64,000 nt of DNA, taken from the NCBI GenBank assembly GCA_947259885.1, contig CAMYNW010000029.1, forward strand, positions 1 through 64,000. Reading direction: 5' to 3'. This document shows positions 57,996-64,000 of the stretch, one piece after another. How positions within the stretch are numbered: position 1 is the first letter of the stretch; each line of letters begins with the position of its first letter. The DNA comes from an uncultured Gammaproteobacteria bacterium. Its GTDB lineage: Bacteria > Pseudomonadota > Gammaproteobacteria > Arenicellales > Poriferihabitantaceae. The notes beneath the pieces were generated by a model. It was not told where the DNA came from. It saw only the letters and a program-made list of their open reading frames with translations, and ran no database searches. The translations under genes and the position numbers were made by a program.

Positions 57996-59827
57996 TAGGG
58001 ATAGCATTGCTTGACCGCTAACGTATTGCCCTTTCTGATTTTTACGAACTTATCCCAAAAAGCAGTATCAATTTTTTTAAGCGAGTCAGAAGTGTCAGCT
58101 TTCCGATAACGGTTCAGATGCCGGGGGCCGCCGTTGTATGCGGCATAGGTAGCACGAGCGAGATTATCCAGCCCACCTTTATGCTTGTGCTCACCCTTTC
58201 TGATTGCGTAACGTACCAAATACCGGTGCAAAATCTCGCCGCCGGCAGCGGTATTGTATTCGATGCTGTTTCCAAGCGAATCTGAATCGTAAAAGCCACG
58301 CCAGACGATCGGCATGATCTGCATCATACCAAGCGCACCAGCGCTTGAAGTCACTGGTCGCAGCCTTCCTCTGCGAAGCTCGTATTGACGCCAACAGGTT
58401 TCCTGCCACGCAGTAGTGAATATCAAGTGATGAAAGAGTTGATGATATTTGCGCTGCAGGGGATTGACCAACAGAGTGCCGTAACTGGTATTTTTTAGCA
58501 GTTCCTTAACGTGAAAAAGGTAGGGGTCAATGTTGTCCCGGTTTGGAACTGTTTTATCGAGGTCTAATATGTCTTGATTGGTTTCTATGCTCGCCAGCAC
58601 CGCAGGTGATATCAAGTTAAGCCAATTGATCAACGAATCATTTTGAAGGGGTATTCCCTGTGCCGGTGGTAATTCCAGTGCGGGACCGAATTCAAAAATC
58701 TGACGAAGTTCAGAGTCCGCTTTTTGGTCTATATTTAGCGGATCAACAGATGGATCGTCTATCAATAGACGCGCAAGTCGACGCAGTCCGTCAACGGTAA
58801 TATCCCACCCGGTTACCGGCCCGAGCCTGTCAAGCGTTTCGAGAGCGTCTACCGCAGCGATAAAACTGAGAAAATGCAGAGACTCGCGCCCTTGAACTTC
58901 AGTTGAAATCGTTCTAAAAACAGGTGCAAGCTGCTGCCACACGTGGATAAAGCTTTCGCGTATCGAGTCTGCGTTCGATGAGTCTCGACCGGTGAGAACA
59001 TCGACAAGCAGATATCGAGTATCGATTAAGGTTTCAAGCAAAAGATTTACCTGGTCTTTAGTCAGGGTATTACGTCCCGCTATCTTTATAATAAAACCAA
59101 GAAAGGCATCCCATCTCTCCCAGGTTGCCTCAAATTGCTCCAGTTCAATTTTCGAGAGCTGTTTCTGGGGTAGTGGTTTGACTTCCCGTCGCACTGTGTC
59201 AATATCAAAATTGACCATGGCTGATATCTGCTGTGGTTCTACAAATAAGCTCTCTATATGGAAGCTGTTCACCACTTTTTCTGTGCTGTCCAATACGCCG
59301 TTGGCGAAAAATAGTGGAAGCAGTTCTCTAACTTCATCTATTGCCGCAACCAGATCGATCGATAATTTGTCGAGCGGGGTATGGACATTCTCTTTCGCCA
59401 GCTGCCAGATTGTGTTACTCACCAGGGCGCGATTTCCTTGACTGTCCAATAGCTCGGTATCTACGGTTGAAAACGAAATTAATCCTCTTGGATCAATGAC
59501 ATCAGCACGTTGTAAAGCTTTTACCTTTCCTTGCCAGTCGATCAGTCCAATACAGCGTTCACCGATTACCCAGCCTGTCAGTGCTTTGACATCTGCAAAA
59601 ACATAAGGTTTGCTGTCTTCGATAACTACCACCGGATTTGAGAGTACAAGATCATTGCACCCTGACTCATCACCCCATACCGATAACGCTTCACTGCCCT
59701 CAAATACTGTTTCTTTGAGTAATCTTGTTAGATACTTCGTGCTGAAACCCATAGGGAACTCAAGGGTGGTCGCAAATGTATTGCAACTCAAGCAGAACAA
59801 GACCAAGATTAGTGCGAGGGTTTTCAT
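57992..59827 (-). CDS. Lytic transglycosylase with C-terminal SLT domain
   Basis: A 611-residue exported protein. The ATG at 59827 opens into a signal peptide (MKTLALILVLFCLSCNTFA) that may also be read as a lipobox-like LSC. About 400 helical residues without known domain follow. The last 150 residues form an SLT lysozyme-like domain: TTAWQETCWRQ with the catalytic Glu, SAGALGMMQIMPIVWRGFYD, and ARATYAAYNGGPRHLNRYR. It would cleave the glycan strands of peptidoglycan in the periplasm. The long N-terminal part may target or regulate it. Confidence 0.88.
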   Translation of the reverse strand: MKTLALILVLFCLSCNTFATTLEFPMGFSTKYLTRLLKETVFEGSEALSVWGDESGCNDLVLSNPVVVIEDSKPYVFADVKALTGWVIGERCIGLIDWQGKVKALQRADVIDPRGLISFSTVDTELLDSQGNRALVSNTIWQLAKENVHTPLDKLSIDLVAAIDEVRELLPLFFANGVLDSTEKVVNSFHIESLFVEPQQISAMVNFDIDTVRREVKPLPQKQLSKIELEQFEATWERWDAFLGFIIKIAGRNTLTKDQVNLLLETLIDTRYLLVDVLTGRDSSNADSIRESFIHVWQQLAPVFRTISTEVQGRESLHFLSFIAAVDALETLDRLGPVTGWDITVDGLRRLARLLIDDPSVDPLNIDQKADSELRQIFEFGPALELPPAQGIPLQNDSLINWLNLISPAVLASIETNQDILDLDKTVPNRDNIDPYLFHVKELLKNTSYGTLLVNPLQRKYHQLFHHLIFTTAWQETCWRQYELRRGRLRPVTSSAGALGMMQIMPIVWRGFYDSDSLGNSIEYNTAAGGEILHRYLVRYAIRKGEHKHKGGLDNLARATYAAYNGGPRHLNRYRKADTSDSLKKIDTAFWDKFVKIRKGNTLAVKQCYPY

Positions 59828-59955
59828 GAACTTTACGGGCGTTAAAAAAAAGCCGTTGTCTGCACAGGACATCGCATTGATATATTGTAACAATATTGAC
59901 ACATCATTCAGGATTTACGCGGGAACTTTAAACAATTAATTGCTTCAGAAACAGC

Positions 59956-61824
59956 ATGAGTTATTTGACTGATATGTTGAAGGGATGCGTTCTCAGCTTA
60001 CTGTTTGCGCTCGCAATGCCGGTTCAGTCAGCCGAATTAAAGAACGCGCTTTTAGATCATCCCGCTCCTTACCTGGCGCTTCATGGAAATGATCCGGTTG
60101 CCTGGCAGCAGTATGACAGTGAAGCCGTCGAGCACGCACGCCAGGAGGACAAATTATTATTTGTCTCGGTGGGGTACTTTGCCTGCCACTGGTGCCATGT
60201 CATGCAGCAGGAGAGCTATCAGGACACTGAGGTCGCCGAGATGTTGAATCAAAGTTTTGTCTCTATAAAAGTCGATCGTGAACTTGAACCCGCGCTGGAC
60301 AGCCGCCTAATGGAATTCGCACACGCAACGCTCGGTCGAGGCGGCTGGCCGCTTAACGTATTTCTAACTCCCGAAGGACATCCAATATTTGCCCTCCTTT
60401 ATGTACCTAAGGAGCAGTTTCTGGAAGTGCTGAGCAGGTTGCAGCAGGTTTGGCAGACCGATCCAGATAAAATACGCTCATTGGTAGCGCTTGAATCCAG
60501 TAGCGGATTTGCCGAAACCGGGAGCAACATCGATATTCAAGCAATGCAGCTGATTATTGATGCAGCACCGGTAAAGCTGCTCGAAGGCGCTGACAAATTT
60601 CAGGGAGGATTTGGTAATCAGGCGAAATTTCCCGCAGTGATTCAACTTGAATTTCTGTTAGATCAGTATGAACGATCGGGTGATTCTGAGCTGCGAGATT
60701 TTCTTGAACAAACCCTGGATGCAATGGCCTCTCAGGGCATGCATGACCATATTAGCGGTGGTTTTTTCAGATATACCGTGGACCCAGGGTGGGAGATACC
60801 TCATTTCGAAAAGATGCTGTACGACAACGCGGCACTTGCAGCAATTTATATTCGCGCCGCGAAGGTCTTAGACCATCAGGACTATCACCAGATAGCCAGA
60901 CGGACCCTCGATTTTATGCAGGACTATATGTGGTTGGATCAGGCTTTTGTTTCGTCATTTTCCGCAGTAGATGATCAAAGCATTGAAGGTGGGTACTATT
61001 TATGGAAGCGGGAGCAACTGCAAAAGATCCTGACTGAGCAAGAATTTCAATTGGTGGCAGATCTATGGGGTCTGGACCGCCCTCCAGAATTAGATGCCGG
61101 TAACCAGCCAAGATGGCAGGTGTCGGTTACTGAGCATGCCAGGAAATCAAGCCAATCGGCTTCCGAACTTCTAGAAGTGCTCGATTCGGCTCGTGGAAAA
61201 ATGCTGCGGGCCCGGAAGTTGCGCAGCCTTCCAGTGGACGACAAATTAGTGGCAGGCTGGAACGGTCTTGCACTCACTGCATTCACCCTGGGTGCGATCG
61301 AGTATGACGTTGAAAGGTACAGAGAAACGGCCTCTTCTTTAGGGCGCTTTCTCAGGACAAAGATGTGGAACGGCGAGCGCATGACGCGTGCATTGGCCAA
61401 GGGACAGCCCCATGGCACCGCATCTCTGGAAGACTTCGCTTTTGTTGCTAAGGGCTTATGGGATTGGGCCCAGATAAGCGGTGATCAAGCAGATCAACGC
61501 ACCGCGGAAGCCATCGCGCGTAAAGGCTGGCAGGTGTTCTATCAAAATAACGCCTGGTACCTTGAAGACAACAGTCTCCTGGCGCCACCTGCAGGAAGTG
61601 AGTTAGTGGAAGATGGTCCGACGCCCTCTCCTTCGGGAGTATTAATCGGTGTTAGCTTTGACATTGCTTCGCGGGCCAAAGACAAAGAATGGCTCGAAGC
61701 CATTCACGCCGCACTAAATAGAGGGCAGCGTCAGATGAGCGGCGCTCCTTATTGGTTCGTCAGTCAGATGCGGGCTCTGCAGACAGCCTTGGATGCCCAG
61801 ACTACCATGTCCATCCTAGAGTGA
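59956..61824 (+). CDS. Exported DUF255 thioredoxin-like protein (YyaL/SPATA20 type)
   Basis: A 622-residue protein. After a signal peptide (LLFALAMPVQSA) comes a thioredoxin-fold DUF255 domain: NALLDHPAPYLALHGNDPVAW, SVGYFACHWCHVMQQESYQD with a CxxC-type pair, and LGRGGWPLNVFLTPEGHPIF. The rest resembles an alpha/alpha barrel seen in N-acylglucosamine epimerase-like folds (MASQGMHDHISGGFFRYTVD, WEIPHFEKMLYDNAALAAIY). The family has no firm function; most members are cytoplasmic, so the signal peptide is worth noting. Its 3' end overlaps the convergent bpt gene by nine bases. Confidence 0.9.
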   Translation: MSYLTDMLKGCVLSLLFALAMPVQSAELKNALLDHPAPYLALHGNDPVAWQQYDSEAVEHARQEDKLLFVSVGYFACHWCHVMQQESYQDTEVAEMLNQSFVSIKVDRELEPALDSRLMEFAHATLGRGGWPLNVFLTPEGHPIFALLYVPKEQFLEVLSRLQQVWQTDPDKIRSLVALESSSGFAETGSNIDIQAMQLIIDAAPVKLLEGADKFQGGFGNQAKFPAVIQLEFLLDQYERSGDSELRDFLEQTLDAMASQGMHDHISGGFFRYTVDPGWEIPHFEKMLYDNAALAAIYIRAAKVLDHQDYHQIARRTLDFMQDYMWLDQAFVSSFSAVDDQSIEGGYYLWKREQLQKILTEQEFQLVADLWGLDRPPELDAGNQPRWQVSVTEHARKSSQSASELLEVLDSARGKMLRARKLRSLPVDDKLVAGWNGLALTAFTLGAIEYDVERYRETASSLGRFLRTKMWNGERMTRALAKGQPHGTASLEDFAFVAKGLWDWAQISGDQADQRTAEAIARKGWQVFYQNNAWYLEDNSLLAPPAGSELVEDGPTPSPSGVLIGVSFDIASRAKDKEWLEAIHAALNRGQRQMSGAPYWFVSQMRALQTALDAQTTMSILE

Positions 61825-62529
61825 GAGCAGTCGCCACTCCTTTTTAACGAAGCCGAAGATCGGCCTGAATTGGGTCTTGTACGACATTTTTTTACACCCT
61901 TCAATCCAATAACCCAGATAGAGCCAGTCCAGCTGCATGTTGCGAACATAGTCGAGCTGCTTGAGAATGGCGTAAGTACCGAGGCTGCGCTTCGGCATCA
62001 TAGGGTCAAAAAAAGTGTAAACCGCGGACATGCCGTCTTCGGGCAGGTCGCAGACGGATAAGCCCACGAGTTTGCCTTCCAGACGATATTCGATAAACGC
62101 AGTATCTACCGAAGACTCCACCATAAATTCTCTGTATCGATCTGGATCAGAATGATCCATGATGTCGCCGGTATGGCGCCAGCGCTGGTAATCACAATAA
62201 AGGTCAAAGTGCTCCTGCTGAAAGGTGGCGGGTACGAGTGTAGTGGTGATGTCTTTGTTTCTTTTGTAGGTGCGTTTCTGGGAACGGCTGGCGCGGAACT
62301 CTGCTGCCGGAATCCGGACTGATACACAGGCATTACAATTGCGACAATGTGGACGATAAATTGTGTCGCCACTGCGCCGGAATCCGGCTTTAATCAAGAT
62401 GCTGAATAACGAATTGTCGACTTCGTAATTGGGATCCAACAGAACCGTTGACGCGGTCTCTGGCTCGATATAAGGGCAGGGATGCGGTGCTGATAAATAC
62501 AGCTTGGGTGGATCAGACTGGATGCTCAT
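61816..62529 (-). CDS. bpt: Aspartate/glutamate leucyltransferase
   Basis: A 237-residue enzyme that adds Leu from Leu-tRNA to proteins with N-terminal Asp or Glu, marking them for ClpS/ClpAP. The N-terminal HPCPYIEPETASTVLLDP carries the conserved Cys-Pro-Tyr, and GFRRSGDTIYRPHCRNCNAC has the further cysteines. The acyltransferase part shows FIEYRLEGKLVGLSVCDLPE and TYAILKQLDYVRNMQLDWLY. It is 10 bases after aat in the same direction; the pair forms the full bacterial N-end rule set. Confidence 0.95.
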   Translation of the reverse strand: MSIQSDPPKLYLSAPHPCPYIEPETASTVLLDPNYEVDNSLFSILIKAGFRRSGDTIYRPHCRNCNACVSVRIPAAEFRASRSQKRTYKRNKDITTTLVPATFQQEHFDLYCDYQRWRHTGDIMDHSDPDRYREFMVESSVDTAFIEYRLEGKLVGLSVCDLPEDGMSAVYTFFDPMMPKRSLGTYAILKQLDYVRNMQLDWLYLGYWIEGCKKMSYKTQFRPIFGFVKKEWRLLSL

Positions 62530-62539
62530 TGAAAAACAG

Positions 62540-63244
62540 TCAGGTGTTTATACTGATTTTAGTGTCCTGGTTTGCTGGCCAATTAGATGAGACGTCGTTT
62601 TCACAAAGACCAGATTCTAAACGTTTCATGAACTCTGTGCGAGGTATTTCAACTGCCCCCAAGCTAAGAATATGATCAGAGGAAACCTGGCAATCAACTA
62701 GAGTAAAGTGCCATGCCACCAGATTTTCGATGAGAAAAGCCAACGCAACTTTTGAAGCATCGGTTTTTGTGCTGAACATGCTTTCACCAAAAAATATCGA
62801 TCCAAGGGCGACGCCATAGAGACCGCCAATCAACTCATTTTGTTGCCATATTTCTGCACTATGGGCGATACCAAGAGAGTGCAGCTTAACGTAGGCTTTC
62901 TGCATATCCTTGGTGATCCAGGTGCCGGGCTGGCCTTTCCTTACCCCTGCACAGCGGCTGACCACTTGCCCAAAAGCAGCATCGAGCGTGAATTGATATC
63001 CACGATTGCGCATGGATTTTTTTAAACTGCGTGATGGCGCGAACGTATCGGGAAAAATCACGCAGCGTGGATCTGGTGACCACCACAGAATTGGATCACC
63101 GTAGTTAAACCATGGAAATATACCGCTCCGGTAGGCGAGAATCAGTCTCTCGGGACTCAGGTCCCCACCCATAGCAAGCAAACCATCTTCATTGGCAGCG
63201 TCCAGAGGAGGGAATGGTTCTACATTGTGTTTTTTGAAGCGCAT
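62540..63244 (-). CDS. aat: Leucyl/phenylalanyl-tRNA-protein transferase
   Basis: A 234-residue enzyme that attaches Leu or Phe to proteins with N-terminal Lys or Arg. Family blocks: FPPLDAANEDGLLAMGGDLS, YRSGIFPWFNYGDPILWWSP, DPRCVIFPDTFAPSRSLKKS, GTWITKDMQKAYVKLHSLGI, GGLYGVALGSIFFGESMFS. Length and order match E. coli Aat. It stands first in a two-gene set with bpt and is divergent from tsaD, 43 bases away. Confidence 0.97.
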   Translation of the reverse strand: MRFKKHNVEPFPPLDAANEDGLLAMGGDLSPERLILAYRSGIFPWFNYGDPILWWSPDPRCVIFPDTFAPSRSLKKSMRNRGYQFTLDAAFGQVVSRCAGVRKGQPGTWITKDMQKAYVKLHSLGIAHSAEIWQQNELIGGLYGVALGSIFFGESMFSTKTDASKVALAFLIENLVAWHFTLVDCQVSSDHILSLGAVEIPRTEFMKRLESGLCENDVSSNWPANQDTKISINT

Positions 63245-63287
63245 AACGTAAAAATACCTTTATCAAGTCTTAATGTAAAATCGCGCG

Positions 63288-64000
63288 ATGCGAATTCTAG
63301 GTATAGAAACTTCCTGTGATGATACTGGCGCGGCAATCTATGACACTGAGGCTGGGCTGATATTACATCGCCTTGCTTCTCAGGTGGACCTGCATAGGCA
63401 GTATGGGGGCGTGGTACCAGAACTCGCGGCGAGAGACCACATTCGTACGCTACTTCCTTTGATAGACAGTCTCCTCACAGATCCCGCAAATCAAAACTCA
63501 AAAATCGACGCAGTAGCTTGGACCGCTGGTCCTGGACTCTCGGGAGCGTTGCTGGTTGGTGCATCGGTGGGTTGTGGCTTATCCGAAGCCTGGGCAGTGC
63601 CTGGTATCGGCGTTCATCATATGGAAGGACACCTACTGGCACCGATGCTTGAAGCGCAACCGCCGCAACTACCTTTTGTCGCATTACTGGTTTCAGGCGG
63701 ACACTCGATGCTTGTGGATGTAGAGCGGATTGGAAACTACCGGGTACTCGGCCAGTCTTTGGATGACGCCGCCGGAGAGGCATTTGATAAGACAGCAAAA
63801 TTGCTTGGGCTCGGCTATCCCGGAGGTCCTGAAATCGCTCGAGCGGCACTAAACGGTGATCCTGAGCGGTTTGACTTTCCGCGGCCAATGGTAAATCGGC
63901 CGGGACTTGATTTTAGCTTTAGCGGTCTAAAGACCTACACGCGCACCACCGCTATGCAGCATGAACTGGATCAACAGACGGTTGCGGATATCGCGCGAGC
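63288..64000 (+). CDS. tsaD: tRNA threonylcarbamoyladenosine transferase TsaD (partial)
   Basis: The first 237 codons of a roughly 340-residue enzyme; the rest runs off the right edge. It transfers the threonylcarbamoyl group to A37 of ANN-reading tRNAs together with TsaB and TsaE. The start [20 protein letters not shown] and the metal motif [12 protein letters not shown] are standard. [32 protein letters not shown] and the FSFSGLKT block follow. The gene looks intact as far as it goes. Confidence 0.97.
   Translation, partial: MRILGIETSCDDTGAAIYDTEAGLILHRLASQVDLHRQYGGVVPELAARDHIRTLLPLIDSLLTDPANQNSKIDAVAWTAGPGLSGALLVGASVGCGLSEAWAVPGIGVHHMEGHLLAPMLEAQPPQLPFVALLVSGGHSMLVDVERIGNYRVLGQSLDDAAGEAFDKTAKLLGLGYPGGPEIARAALNGDPERFDFPRPMVNRPGLDFSFSGLKTYTRTTAMQHELDQQTVADIAR

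Noticed and set aside
63475..63888. Minus-strand frame across tsaD
   Set aside because: It lies fully antisense to conserved TsaD motifs.

Overview
The window looks like a chromosomal segment of a free-living marine gammaproteobacterium of middling GC content. Pointers are the mutY-yggX pair, a class 2 (quinone) pyrD, the N-end-rule pair aat/bpt beside tsaD, a YejABEF-type peptide importer, and a DMSP lyase (dddP), a gene typical of marine bacteria. No rRNA, tRNA or CRISPR array was recognised. The left edge cuts through mobile-element debris and the right edge cuts tsaD.

Region by region. 0-5 kb is decayed DNA: an IS91-like transposase tail, a broken AbrB-family membrane protein gene, an HtrA-like protein that has lost its whole catalytic triad, a trxC relic with a stop codon just before its WCGPC motif, an AsmA-like protein with a frameshifted tail, and a broken SAM-domain/cyclase gene. 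5-11 kb holds single accessory enzymes (CmcJ-like, GFA, an AT-rich MDR oxidoreductase, a GNAT, a class III aminotransferase). 11-22 kb is a housekeeping block on the minus strand (MscS channel, MBL hydrolase, pyrD, RluF-like synthase, purB, mnmA, a LysR regulator, yggX, mutY). 22-28 kb is a plus-strand yejABEF-like ABC importer operon followed by a YcgN-type protein. 28-34 kb has a giant cyclase/AAA/TPR regulator, an aminotransferase, a DUF3461 protein and a glutathione peroxidase. 34-38 kb has a PqiA protein, a divergent kynurenine pair (kynU and a formamidase-like hydrolase) and a fused sulfopyruvate/phosphonopyruvate decarboxylase-like enzyme. 38-43 kb has a lipoprotein, a DUF4149 protein, a broken UMF1 transporter and a DGPF/YCII-ECF42 sigma-factor module with a matching promoter.

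43.3-48.6 kb is an accessory scar: a truncated SDR gene, an IS3-family transposase tail, an intact vapBC pair, an intact arylsulfatase, and remnants of a HAD phosphatase, a second sulfatase and azoR. A 74-bp inverted repeat (72 matches), both copies from the same HAD gene family, brackets the SDR-IS3-vapBC-sulfatase part. One copy has replaced the 3' end of the sigma-factor gene.

48.6-64 kb is mostly intact: a pirin, dddP, a group II PLP decarboxylase, a large FAD/Fe-S dehydrogenase, a crotonase-CoA transferase pair, a lytic transglycosylase, a DUF255 protein, bpt, aat and partial tsaD. The clearest ecological signal is dddP: all six metal ligands and the catalytic Asp are conserved at a constant one-residue offset from the characterised enzymes as I remember their numbering. 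The clearest structural signal is the island bracketed by the HAD inverted repeat.
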